From positions 1,426,001-1,490,000 of the forward strand of contig OZ007012.1 in NCBI GenBank assembly GCA_963931435.1: a stretch of 64,000 nt of DNA, in the 5' to 3' direction. This document shows, one piece after another, positions 36,167-44,238 of the stretch. The stretch comes from Coprousia sp963931435 (lineage in GTDB: Bacteria > Actinomycetota > Coriobacteriia > Coriobacteriales > Coriobacteriaceae). How positions within the stretch are numbered: the stretch's first letter is position 1; every line of letters begins with the position of its first letter. The notes below the pieces were generated by a model that was given only the letters and a program-made list of their open reading frames with translations, did no database searches and was not told the origin of the DNA. A program made the position numbers and the translations under genes.

Positions 36167-36601
36167 ATGGACGTCCAACGCCGCACGACGCGCCAGCGGC
36201 AGCTGATCCTCGACACGGTCAAATCCCTTGGCAACCACCCCACCGCCGACGCCGTGGTGAACGCCGTGCGCAGCCATGATGCGCACGTGGGGCGCGGCAC
36301 GGTGTACCGCAACCTCAAGCTGCTCTCCGAGGAGGGCCTGATCCGCGTCATCAAGGCGCCGGGCGGCAACCGGTTCGACGCGCGCTGCGACGAGCACGCG
36401 CACGCCATCTGCACCTCATGTGGCGCCGTCGCCGATATCGAGCTGCCCTACCGCGAGGACCTCGACCGCGCGGCGGGCGCGCAGTGCGCCTATCGGATCG
36501 ACTCGCATTACACGCTGTTCGAGGGCGTCTGCCCCGCCTGCCGCGCGAAAGAGGGCGCCTGCCCGGTCCCGCGCACGCAGCCGGACGAGGCGCCCCGTTG
36601 A
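36167..36601 (+). CDS. Fur-family regulator, PerR-like
   Basis: 144 residues. The N-terminal winged helix has HPTADAVVNAVRSHDAHVGRGTVYRNLKLL. PerR-type regulatory-metal ligands are all recognisable: His in NHPTADAV, Asp in NRFDARCD (the residue that distinguishes PerR from Fur), the two His in EHAHAICTSCG, and Asp in VADIELP. Structural zinc cysteines occur as CTSCG and CPACR. This suggests Fe/Mn-dependent peroxide sensing by histidine oxidation. The likely target in this window is the reverse rubrerythrin at 47789. GGAAGGGGG precedes the ATG. Fur or Zur identity cannot be excluded without an alignment. Confidence 0.85.
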   Translation: MDVQRRTTRQRQLILDTVKSLGNHPTADAVVNAVRSHDAHVGRGTVYRNLKLLSEEGLIRVIKAPGGNRFDARCDEHAHAICTSCGAVADIELPYREDLDRAAGAQCAYRIDSHYTLFEGVCPACRAKEGACPVPRTQPDEAPR

Positions 36602-36613
36602 CCTGGCCCGCGC

Positions 36614-37045
36614 CTACTCGTCGACGATCTCGACGAGCTCGATATCGAAGTTGAGATCCTTGCCGGCCATCTCGTGGTTGGCATCGAGGATGATCGCGTC
36701 GTCGCGCACCTCGATGACCGTCACCGGGACGGGCTGCCCGCCCGGGCCGGACAGCAGCAGGCGGTCGCCCACGGAGATCTGCTCGATGTTGGGCACCTGC
36801 GTGGCCGGGAACGTGAGAACAAGGTCGTCGCGACGCGGGCCGTAGGCCTCGGCGGCGGGGATGTGCACGGTCTTCTTCTCGCCCACCGCCATGTCCATGA
36901 CGGCCGCGTCGAACCCGGCGATCATCTGGTGCGCGCCGCAGGTGAACTCGATGGGCTCGCCGCGGTCGTAGGAGCTGTCGAACTGCGTGCCGTCATCGAG
37001 CGTGCCGCGGTAGTGCGCGCGGACCTTCTTACCTTGGTTGGACAT
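36614..37045 (-). CDS. FKBP-type peptidyl-prolyl isomerase, SlyD-like
   Basis: 143 residues, cytoplasmic. FKBP part: KVRAHYRGTLDDGTQFDSSY, then AHQMIAGFDAAVMDMAVGEKKTVHIPAAEAYGPRRDD, which is the SlyD-type sequence. The chaperone flap is inserted (VLTFPATQVPNIEQISVGDRLL ... ILDANHEMAGKDLNFDIELV) with NHEMAGKDL being diagnostic. It lacks the His/Cys-rich metal-binding tail of E. coli SlyD. Helps fold proline-containing proteins. Convergent with the PerR-like gene. A minus-strand TATAGT -10 lies at 37124-37119. Confidence 0.92.
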   Translation of the reverse strand: MSNQGKKVRAHYRGTLDDGTQFDSSYDRGEPIEFTCGAHQMIAGFDAAVMDMAVGEKKTVHIPAAEAYGPRRDDLVLTFPATQVPNIEQISVGDRLLLSGPGGQPVPVTVIEVRDDAIILDANHEMAGKDLNFDIELVEIVDE

Positions 37046-37299
37046 GGGGACTCCCCTCTCTCGGGGCGAGAGGACGGGTTCGATCGACCCCCGGCATCAG
37101 CCCCATCTGGCATCGCCTACTATACCTGAGTAAACACCCTGTCAGGCGCACGGCAGGCAATCCCTTACAATTGCGGGCGGCGCGGGCGATGCCGGCTCGG
37201 ACGAGAGGGGCGAATCGCGCGGGTGCCGGCACAAGCGGTCAGCGTCGGCGAGGCGCCACATGCGGGACGCGGGCGATGCGGAAGATCGGGAGGTCGACT

Positions 37300-38310
37300 A
37301 TGGGATGTGAGGGCGCTGCAGCTATGGCGCCTGCGCGTTGGGCCCCGGGCAAAGCGGCACAGGATCCGGCAGCACCGGGCCCAGCGGCGCCGGCATGCCG
37401 CAACGAACGGCTCGATGGGACGCTTTCCGCCAACGAACCGAATGCCGACGCGTCCGCGCACACCGGGCACGCGCTCGCCAAGCACGCGCTCTCCGCGCGC
37501 CGTGTATCGGATGCGGGCGGCTCCTTCACCCTCGTCGTTCCCGGCACCGGCGGCCGAGCGCCCATCGAGATCGCCGTCACCCGCAAGCGCGTGAAGAACC
37601 TGAACCTCCGTGTCCACCGGGACGGCTCGGTGAGCCTGAGCGTCCCGCTCGGCACCCCGGTCGCCGCGGCGCAGGCGTTCCTCGACCGCCGCGCCGGCTG
37701 GATCGCGGCGCACGTGGAACGCATGCGGGAACGTGCCGAGGTGGAGCGGGCCGCCGGAACGCGAGCGGACGACGCGGCCGCACCGACGACCATCCCTCTG
37801 TGGGGCGCGCTCGTCCCCACGCGGGAAGCCCTCGGGCGCGCCGGGCTCCTCCTCCGCCCGCGCACTCGCACCTTCGGCGAGCTCCGCACGACGCGCGGGA
37901 CGCCCGGTGGGCTCGACGCAGCCGAGGTCGAGCGCCTCGTACAGGAACTCTACCGGCGCGAGGTCGCCCGCGCGCTACCGGACGTCGCTGAGCGCGTCGA
38001 GACTCGCGTGGGCGTCCGCGCCGCGAGCTGGCAGGTGCGCCGCATGACGAGCCGCTGGGGCTCCTGCACCCCGGCCAAGCGCGCGATACGCATCAGCACC
38101 GCGCTCGCCGCCTATCCGCCGGAATGCCTGGAGATGGTCGTCGCCCACGAGCTCGTGCACCTCATGGAGCCGAGCCACGACGCCCGCTTCCACGCGCTCC
38201 TCGACCGGTTCTGTCCCGAGAACCGCGGACTCGCCCGCCTCCTCAAGCAGCCCGCACGCGAGGTCGCCCGCAGGGGATCCGCCGCCACGCAGGATCCTCA
38301 GGGCGGCTGA
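37300..38310 (+). CDS. YgjP-like (SprT/M48-related) metallopeptidase-fold protein
   Basis: 336 residues. The domain starts at about 90 with IEIAVTRKRVKNLNLRVHRDGSVSLSVPLG, then RMTSRWGSCTPAKRAIRIST and the zinc motif VVAHELVHLMEPSHDARFHALLDRFCPE (HExxH plus third His), exactly the YgjP/DUF45 signature. Some family members hydrolyse UTP, others are uncharacterised. The N-terminal ~90 residues are Ala/Pro-rich low complexity and there is an insertion of about 45 residues around 165-215. Start at ATG 37300 after GGGAGG; a TACAAT -10 is at 37166-37171. Confidence 0.85.
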   Translation: MGCEGAAAMAPARWAPGKAAQDPAAPGPAAPACRNERLDGTLSANEPNADASAHTGHALAKHALSARRVSDAGGSFTLVVPGTGGRAPIEIAVTRKRVKNLNLRVHRDGSVSLSVPLGTPVAAAQAFLDRRAGWIAAHVERMRERAEVERAAGTRADDAAAPTTIPLWGALVPTREALGRAGLLLRPRTRTFGELRTTRGTPGGLDAAEVERLVQELYRREVARALPDVAERVETRVGVRAASWQVRRMTSRWGSCTPAKRAIRISTALAAYPPECLEMVVAHELVHLMEPSHDARFHALLDRFCPENRGLARLLKQPAREVARRGSAATQDPQGG

Positions 38311-38401
38311 GCCGCGCGCAGACCTGCGTCGCGCGTCCACGGGCGTGATCCACGCGGCGCGCGGCACGGAACGGAATCGGTTGGTCTTGCGGGCCCGTAT
38401 C

Positions 38402-38902
38402 CTACCGCATGCGCTCGATCTCGACCGCCACGCTCGAGAGGGGCAGGCCGATCGGCGCCCATGGCTTCTCGATCTTGAGGCGCACGGCGATGAGCGCCGG
38501 ATAGTCCTCGAGCAGGCGCTGCGCGCAGGCCTCGGCGGCCGCCTCGATGAGCTTGAAGGTGTGCGTCCTGAGGAACCCGTCGATGGTATGGGCGACCTCG
38601 CCGTAGTCGATCGAGGCCGCGAGGTCGTCGCCCTCGCCCGCGGCGCGCAGGTTCGCGAAGAGCGTCGCCGAGACCACGAACTTCTGCTCCAGCTCGTTCT
38701 CCGCCGGGTAGACCCCATGGTTGGCGAAGACCTCGAGCCCCGAGATGATGATCTTGTCCGCATGCTCGAGCGCCTGCGGATCGCGCACGGCGAGCTCGCG
38801 GCGCGTCGCCGGCAGGCCCGAGGACGGCGCGTGCGCGAGACGCGTCTCCTCACCCGCCGAGGTGTCTTCCGGAAGATGCTTTCCCATGTTCGGTTGAGCC
38901 AT
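38402..38902 (-). CDS. folB: Dihydroneopterin aldolase with N-terminal extension
   Basis: Cleaves dihydroneopterin in folate synthesis. 166 residues. The FolB domain occupies about 48-166: KIIISGLEVFANHGVYPAENELEQKFVV (active-site Glu), SIDYGEVAHTI (Tyr) and THTFKLIEAAAEACAQRLL (catalytic Lys). The preceding ~47 residues are not normal for FolB; an internal start is possible, but GGGAGG lies in front of the ATG at 38902. No other folate genes are nearby. Confidence 0.88.
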   Translation of the reverse strand: MAQPNMGKHLPEDTSAGEETRLAHAPSSGLPATRRELAVRDPQALEHADKIIISGLEVFANHGVYPAENELEQKFVVSATLFANLRAAGEGDDLAASIDYGEVAHTIDGFLRTHTFKLIEAAAEACAQRLLEDYPALIAVRLKIEKPWAPIGLPLSSVAVEIERMR

Positions 38903-39018
38903 GATGATCCCTCCCCTGCGGCCGGCCCTTGTGTCGAGCGGGCCGCGCTATCGAGTTGAACGGTTCTCTCTATACCCGAAACCACCACGCCTGGCACCCG
39001 TTTACCGCTCACGTCGAC

Positions 39019-39134
39019 TAAATGTGTCCAAAAGCCGCCAAGCACGCCTCACCGCTTAGCCGCTTCGCTATGATCTGGGGTTTTATGAAGCAGAAGACGT
39101 GTCTCCCCGCTTTGCCGCGCATCGGGCACATTTA
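39019..39134. repeat. 116-bp intergenic element bounded by TAAATGTG inverted ends
   Basis: TAAATGTG (39019-39026) and CACATTTA (39127-39134) are exact inverted ends. In between lie less GC-rich sequence and internal pairing (AGCCGCCAAGC, CCGCTTAGCCGCTTCGC, GGGGTTTTATGAAG). Non-coding, between the HD-domain gene and folB. Candidate miniature repeat element or structured RNA; the remaining 38903-39018 sequence shows nothing recognisable. Confidence 0.4.
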
Positions 39135-39154
39135 ACCTGCCCGAGCGATGGAGA

Positions 39155-39718
39155 CTACACGCGCACGCTGAGATTCTTCTTCGCATCAGGCCAGCTACAA
39201 GCCCGGCGGACCAGCTCAGAACAGGCGAAGCAGGGACGCGAGGCCTTGTCCGCCCGGAAGAGCAGCCGCTCCAGCGGCTCGGCATCCGGACGCAGGCGCC
39301 TGTGGCCCCGGATGGCGGCGACCATCTGGCGCCGCTCGTCCGCCATGAAGGCGACATCGCCCGAGAGGTCCGCCAGGATCCCGGCCGCGAGCCGCGCGCC
39401 GGCCTCCTCATGCGGCACGCCCCGCGTGTACTGAACGGGCTTGCCGATATCGTGCAGAAGGGCCGTGCCGTAGACGACCTCGCGATCGAGCCCCAGTCCC
39501 TCCTCAAGGTTCAGGATCCACATGATCCGCGCGGTATCCATGAGGTGGCGCAGGCCGTGCCGGCAGAACGCCCGGTCGCGCTCAAGCCGCTCGAGCCAGG
39601 TGCATGCCGTCCGATACACGGGATGCTGCCAGATCGCGTCCACCCTCAGCATGCCCGTGAGGCCCGCCTTGTGCGCCCCCGCGTCCCGTCCGGCATCCGT
39701 CCCCGTCGTATCCGCCAT
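39155..39718 (-). CDS. HD-domain phosphohydrolase
   Basis: 187 residues. The HD signature is complete: His in RHGLRHLMDTARIMWIL, the HD pair in TALLHDIGKPVQYTRGVPHEEAGARLA (with a further His), and a late Asp in LFRADKASRPCFACSEL. This is the YqeK/Cas3-unrelated, single-domain HD class seen in many Coriobacteria; substrates are phosphorylated nucleotides or similar. A CxxC-like pair (CFAC) near the C-terminus is unusual. Stands alone; the upstream gap to nrdG is 72 bp. Confidence 0.85.
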   Translation of the reverse strand: MADTTGTDAGRDAGAHKAGLTGMLRVDAIWQHPVYRTACTWLERLERDRAFCRHGLRHLMDTARIMWILNLEEGLGLDREVVYGTALLHDIGKPVQYTRGVPHEEAGARLAAGILADLSGDVAFMADERRQMVAAIRGHRRLRPDAEPLERLLFRADKASRPCFACSELVRRACSWPDAKKNLSVRV

Positions 39719-39790
39719 CGTGCATCCCCCTCTTCGCGACGATACCCCGGCTCGGCGCGCCCGCGCGTCGGACCTCTCCTGTCTTGTCGG

Positions 39791-40390
39791 CTACATGGTG
39801 TGCGTGGAGTAGACCTCCTCATCGCGCCAAGGCACCACGGCCTCGGCGAGCGGGCAGCCCCGCTCGGCCGCCGCGGCGCGCGTGGCGTTGAGATCGATGA
39901 TCCGCTGGTTGGACGATCCGTGGAAGCGCAGGCTGATGTCGTAGAGCTCCTGCACCCAGGGGCCGTCGACAAGGATGTCGATGGTGTCGAGCAAGCGGTC
40001 CGTCACCTCGGTGTGGTGGCGCGCCCCGGGCATGAGCTCGTCGAGCGTGTCGCCCGTAAAGCACCAGATGGTCTTGGCGGGGCCCCCATGAGCGCCCGCG
40101 CCGCGCGGGAACCGCTCGCGCACGCGCTCGAGAAAGCCCACCAGACCGTGCTGGTTCTCGGGCTCCATGGGCTCGCCGCCGAGCACGGTGAGGCCGTCGC
40201 TGAAGGGATGGTCGAGGCTCGCGATGATCTTGTCCTCGACCTCGCGCGTGAACGGCTCGCCCGCGGCAAAGCTCCAGGCCCCGGAGTTGAAGCACCCCGG
40301 GCAGCCGCGCCTGCAGCCGCTCACAAAGAGCGAGGTCCGCACGCCCTCCCCGTTCGCGATGTCGGAATACTTGATCTCTGCGTAGTTCAC
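39791..40390 (-). CDS. nrdG: Anaerobic ribonucleotide reductase activating protein
   Basis: Radical-SAM enzyme that installs the glycyl radical on NrdD. 199 residues. The cluster motif is CRRGCPGCFN (Cx3Cx2C) after NGEGVRTSLFVSG; GGEPMEPEN contacts SAM; the end is WRDEEVYSTHTM. GTG start at 40390 with GGGAGG upstream. Lies 76 bp after nrdD and is presumably co-transcribed from the NrdR-controlled promoter. Confidence 0.96.
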   Translation of the reverse strand: MNYAEIKYSDIANGEGVRTSLFVSGCRRGCPGCFNSGAWSFAAGEPFTREVEDKIIASLDHPFSDGLTVLGGEPMEPENQHGLVGFLERVRERFPRGAGAHGGPAKTIWCFTGDTLDELMPGARHHTEVTDRLLDTIDILVDGPWVQELYDISLRFHGSSNQRIIDLNATRAAAAERGCPLAEAVVPWRDEEVYSTHTM

Positions 40391-40466
40391 GCCCCGGCCC
40401 TCCCTATGAAACGGCGCACTTTCCCCAGAGGAAAAAGTGCGCCGGACGCCTCGGTTCCCGCTGCCG

Positions 40467-42689
40467 TTACAGATGCAGCACGCGGTCGCGGATCTCCTCG
40501 GTGCGGCCTTGGTTCCAGAACTGCGTTCCGATGTAGCCGCAGGTGCGGCGCGCCACGTTCATCTTCTCCTGGTCGCGGTTGCCGCAGTTGGGGCACTCCC
40601 ACACGAGCTTGCCGTCGTCCTCCACGATGCGGATCTCACCGTCGTAGCCGCACACCTGGCAGTAGTCGCTCTTGGTGTTGAGCTCGGCGTACATGATGTT
40701 CTCGTAGATGTACTGCATGACGCGGATGACGGCCTTGAGGTTGTCCTGCATGTTGGGCACCTCCACGTAGGAGATGGCGCCACCGGGGCTGAGCGCCTGG
40801 AACTCGCTCTCGAACTTGAGCTTGTCGAAGGCGTCGATCTTCTCGGACACGTGGACATGGTAACTGTTGGTGATGTAGCCCTTGTCCGTCACGCCCGGGA
40901 TGATGCCGAACCGGCGCTGCAGGCACTTGGCGAACTTGTAGGTGGTTGACTCCAGCGGCGTGCCGTAGAGCGAGTAGTCGATGTCCTCGGCGGCCTTCCA
41001 CTCGGCGCACTTGTCGTTCATGTGCTGCATGACGGCCAGCGCGAAGGGGGTGCCCTTCTCGTCGGTGTGGCTGGCGCCCGTCATGTACTTCACGCACTCG
41101 TACAGGCCGGCATAGCCCAGGCTGATCGTGGAGTAGCCGCCGTAGAGCAGCTTGTCGATGGTCTCGCCCTTATCGAGGCGCGCAAGCGCGCCGTACTGCC
41201 AAAGGATCGGCGCCGCATCGGAGAGCGTCCCCTTGAGGCGCTCGTGGCGGCAGCGCAGAGCCTTGTGGCAGAGCTCCAGGCGCTCGTCGAAGATCTCCCA
41301 GAACTTCTGCTCGTCGCGCCCCGAGGAGCACGCCACGTCCACCAGGTTGATGGTCACCACGCCTTGGTTGAAGCGACCGTAGTACTTAGGCTTGCCCGGC
41401 TCGTAGTTCTTGGCGCGCGCCACGTTGTCGTAGCCGTTGCCGGAGCGGTCGGGCGTGAGGAAGCTGCGGCAGCCCATGCAGGTGTAGACATCGCCCTCGC
41501 CCGGCTTCTCACCCTTGGAGAGCTTGAGCTCGCGCATCTTCTTGGCCGAGATGTAGTCGGGCACCATGCGCTTGGCGGTGCACTTGGCCGCGAGCTGGGT
41601 GAGATAGAAGTACGGGCTGTCCTCGTAGACGTTGTCCTCGTCGAGCACGTAGATGAGCTTGGGGAAGGCGGGGGTGATCCACACGCCCTGCTCGTTCTTG
41701 ACGCCCTCGTAGCGCTGGCGCAGCGTCTCCTCGATGATCATCGCCAGGTCGCGCTTCTCAGCCTCGGAGCGAGCCTCGCCCAGATACATGAACACGGTCA
41801 CGAACGGCGCCTGGCCGTTGGTGGTCATGAGCGTCACGACCTGGTACTGGATGGTCTGCACGCCGCGGCGGATCTCGTCGCGCAGGCGGTCCTCCACCAC
41901 GCTGGCGATCTTCTCCTCGGGAGCGGCCACCCCGAGCTCGTCGAGCTCGGCCTCCACCTGGCGGCGGATCTTCTGGCGGCTGACCTCCACGAAAGGCGCC
42001 AGATGGGTGAGCGAGATGGACTGCCCGCCGTACTGGCAGCTGGCCACCTGCGCGATGATCTGCGTGGCGATGTTGCAGGCGGTGGAGAAGCTGTGCGGGC
42101 GCTCGATGAGCGTGCCGGAGATGACGGTGCCGTTCTGCAGCATGTCCTCGAGGTTGACGAGATCGCAGTTGTGCATGTGCTGCGCGAAGTAGTCGGAATC
42201 ATGGAAGTGGATGAGGCCCTCGTTGTGCGCCTTCACCACGTCGGCGGGCAGCAGCACGCGCTGCGTGAGGTCCTTGGAGACCTCGCCGGCCATGTAGTCG
42301 CGCTGCACCGAGTTCACCGTCGGGTTCTTGTTTGAGTTCTCCTGCTTGACCTCCTCGTTGTTGCACTCGATGAGCGCGAGGATCTTGTCGTCGGTGGTGT
42401 TCTTGGTGCGCTTGAGGCCCTGCACGTAGCGGTAGATGATGTACTTGCGGGCGACCTCGAACTTGTCGAGCTTCATGAGCTCGTCCTCGACGAGGTCCTG
42501 GATCTCCTCGACCGACACGGTGTGGCCGGCGTTCTCGCATGCCTCGGTCACGTTCTCGGCGGCGAAAACCACCTGGCGCTCGGTCATGCGGTCGGCCTCG
42601 GCGACCTCTCCGTTGGCGGCGCGGATCGCGTTCTCGATCTTGTGGATGTCGAATGCCACCTCGGTGCCGCTGCGCTTGATGATCTTCAT
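40467..42689 (-). CDS. nrdD: Anaerobic (class III) ribonucleoside-triphosphate reductase
   Basis: Oxygen-sensitive glycyl-radical reductase making dNTPs. 740 residues. The N-terminal ATP-cone (KIIKRSGTEVAFDIHKIENAI to about 95) gives allosteric control. The catalytic barrel includes the formate/thiol site region and YTCMGCRSFLTPD. The C-terminal zinc ribbon has CQVCGYDGEI and WECPNCGNRD, then the glycyl-radical loop RRTCGYIGTQFWNQGRTEEI. Only class III is visible here, fitting an obligate anaerobe. Two NrdR-type boxes lie 90-140 bp upstream. Confidence 0.97.
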   Translation of the reverse strand: MKIIKRSGTEVAFDIHKIENAIRAANGEVAEADRMTERQVVFAAENVTEACENAGHTVSVEEIQDLVEDELMKLDKFEVARKYIIYRYVQGLKRTKNTTDDKILALIECNNEEVKQENSNKNPTVNSVQRDYMAGEVSKDLTQRVLLPADVVKAHNEGLIHFHDSDYFAQHMHNCDLVNLEDMLQNGTVISGTLIERPHSFSTACNIATQIIAQVASCQYGGQSISLTHLAPFVEVSRQKIRRQVEAELDELGVAAPEEKIASVVEDRLRDEIRRGVQTIQYQVVTLMTTNGQAPFVTVFMYLGEARSEAEKRDLAMIIEETLRQRYEGVKNEQGVWITPAFPKLIYVLDEDNVYEDSPYFYLTQLAAKCTAKRMVPDYISAKKMRELKLSKGEKPGEGDVYTCMGCRSFLTPDRSGNGYDNVARAKNYEPGKPKYYGRFNQGVVTINLVDVACSSGRDEQKFWEIFDERLELCHKALRCRHERLKGTLSDAAPILWQYGALARLDKGETIDKLLYGGYSTISLGYAGLYECVKYMTGASHTDEKGTPFALAVMQHMNDKCAEWKAAEDIDYSLYGTPLESTTYKFAKCLQRRFGIIPGVTDKGYITNSYHVHVSEKIDAFDKLKFESEFQALSPGGAISYVEVPNMQDNLKAVIRVMQYIYENIMYAELNTKSDYCQVCGYDGEIRIVEDDGKLVWECPNCGNRDQEKMNVARRTCGYIGTQFWNQGRTEEIRDRVLHL

Positions 42690-42779
42690 GGAAGTCCTCG
42701 TATCTCCTGGGCGTCGTCGTCAATCTGTCGCTCGCCCGCGCCGAGCGCGAGCGCGGTATCCATCTTACGGCACGCGGTT

Positions 42780-42795
42780 GCCCCATATACGGGTA
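42780..42795. promoter_or_regulatory. Degenerate second NrdR-type box
   Basis: CCCATATACGGG core with central ATATA. Its centre is exactly 31 bp from the centre of the strong box at 42811, the spacing typical of paired NrdR sites (three helical turns). Only about half the consensus positions match, so it is a low-affinity partner at best. Confidence 0.5.
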
Positions 42796-42810
42796 AACTT
42801 TTTCTGCATA

Positions 42811-42826
42811 ACACAACATCTTGTGT
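42811..42826. promoter_or_regulatory. NrdR box upstream of nrdD
   Basis: ACACAACATCTTGTGT, a near-perfect palindrome matching the NrdR consensus ACACWATATATWGTGT at 14 of 16 positions. NrdR represses ribonucleotide reductase genes when dATP/ATP is high. Confidence 0.85.
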
Positions 42827-42961
42827 TTCTGCAGGTAAGAGCAATTGGCTTGATTTGCGGCACATTAGTTTTGGGTTGAATCTCCAGACCGCATCCGACG
42901 GGCTCGGCGCCCTCACCTGCAGGGGGATGCCGCACGCGGGCGGGCGCCGTGGAAACGGCTC

Positions 42962-43024
42962 CACAACATCGACCGCTGGGCTATCGGCGAACGGCGCGGA
43001 TTGGCCCTTGACCAAGATGTTGTG
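42962..43024. repeat. Inverted repeat CACAACATC / GATGTTGTG in the long nrdD upstream gap
   Basis: Exact 9-bp arms at 42962-42970 and 43016-43024, 45 nt apart. The arm sequence is the same as the left half of the NrdR box (ACACAACATC), 150 bp further from nrdD. The rest of the 42827-43272 gap contains no credible gene; 43100-43262 is extremely GC-rich with many GCCGG pairings and may hold the terminator of the C39-like peptidase gene. Confidence 0.45.
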
Positions 43025-43272
43025 CGCGTGCCGGGACGGACGCGCGATGGGATGGCGGGCGCCATGGCAGACGAAACGGCCCCAAGCGTCAACAGCGCCG
43101 GACGGACGCGGAGCCGTCCGGCGCCGGCGGGTCCCGGGAGCGCGCCGGCCGTACGGGAGCGTCCCGCGCCGACGGCCATCCGGCAACATATCCGGCCGCC
43201 CACCCGGCCGCTCCCGCGCCGGAGGCGTCATCCGGCCTCCCGCCCGGCCGACCGCACGTGCCGGCCCCTCCT

Positions 43273-44118
43273 CTACGCGCCGACAGCCCAGAGGTTGGCG
43301 CACTGGTCGATCACGCGCTGGAGGTCCCAGGACCGCGCGGTGCGCTCGGCGCTGTTGGGGTCGCGCACCGCGACCGTGCCGTCCGCGTTGAGGCCCGCCA
43401 GCACGATGAAGTGGCCCGTGGTGGTGAAGTCACCGGGGAGCACGCTGCAGATGACCACCTTGCCCGCCCCGAGCGCGGCGCGGACGGCCTCGGGGTCGGC
43501 GGAGAGCTCCTCGCTCGAGAGCCCCAGCGCTGAGGCGCCGTCGACCATGAACGACCACGCCGTCATGCCGTCGACGGTGCATCCCAGGCGCTCGGAGAGC
43601 TCCGCCATCTCCACCGGGCCCCGGTCGCGGTTGCCCGTGAGGGCGATGTAGGCCATAGCCAGGCAGGTGGGGCCGCAGCCGTTCTCGCCGATGGTGCCGC
43701 CCGCGTAGGGCTGACCGGCCCAAGCCGGATCGGTCTGGTAGAGCGCGGGCACCTCGCCCAGGCGCCACTGGTCGATGGGCGTCGAGGCCTCGGGCGCCGT
43801 CGCCTCCCCCGCCGCGCCTCCCGCGAGCGAGCCGAGGACGCCCACGACCGGCGCGAGCAGGAGCGCGGCGAGCGCTATCGCCACCGCGAGCGCCACGAAC
43901 GCGGCCGCCAGGCGCCGTTCGCGGCGGCGCGCCGCCCGTGCGGGGCGGATCGCGAAGCGCTCCGTGCCCCCGCAGCCCATGCGCCGTCCCGCCTCCGGTT
44001 GCGTCTCCCAGCCGGTGCTCGGCACCGCACGCGCTCCGGTCCCCTCGCATGCTCCGTCCTCCGCGCGCGACGCGCGGGCCGCGCGGTACCGCTCCGGGGC
44101 GATCCTCGTCTTTCCCAT
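43273..44118 (-). CDS. Membrane-anchored C39-like (papain-fold) cysteine peptidase
   Basis: 281 residues. A basic cytoplasmic N-terminus (about 1-68) is followed by one membrane span (AAAFVALAVAIALAALLLAP). The external domain has the Cys in IGENGCGPTCLAMAYIALTG, His in TTTGHFIVLAGL and Asp/Asn in VAVRDPNSAER, the peptidase C39-like (BtrH/C39_2) triad. GALGAGKVVICSVLPGDF is typical for this group. Role probably in processing or cleaving a surface peptide or wall crosslink. GGAGGAGCC precedes the ATG. It lies downstream of the VanRS-like genes by 120 bp on the same strand and may be one of their targets. Confidence 0.85.
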   Translation of the reverse strand: MGKTRIAPERYRAARASRAEDGACEGTGARAVPSTGWETQPEAGRRMGCGGTERFAIRPARAARRRERRLAAAFVALAVAIALAALLLAPVVGVLGSLAGGAAGEATAPEASTPIDQWRLGEVPALYQTDPAWAGQPYAGGTIGENGCGPTCLAMAYIALTGNRDRGPVEMAELSERLGCTVDGMTAWSFMVDGASALGLSSEELSADPEAVRAALGAGKVVICSVLPGDFTTTGHFIVLAGLNADGTVAVRDPNSAERTARSWDLQRVIDQCANLWAVGA

Positions 44119-44238
44119 GGCTCCTCCTCGTCTCTCGCTGGTCGCAAGGCCAGTCTGCAGGAGGGCACCTTAACGAAACGAGGAGCGCGCGGTTAAGATT
44201 CGCCTAAGAGGGCGCCCAAGGGGGGTGCCCATGAGCGC

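Noticed and set aside
36167..36601. Zinc (Zur) or iron (Fur) repressor
   Set aside because: The Asp in NRFDARCD and the other ligands fit PerR better; not excluded without an alignment.
37046..37110. tRNA-like T-arm (GGGTTCGATCGACCC)
   Set aside because: No acceptor, D-arm or anticodon stem fits around it; the region is the leader of the SlyD-like gene.
42827..43272. Protein-coding gene in the long gap upstream of nrdD
   Set aside because: Open frames exist on both strands but have no ribosome sites, no family resemblance and skewed composition; the sequence is repeat- and hairpin-rich.
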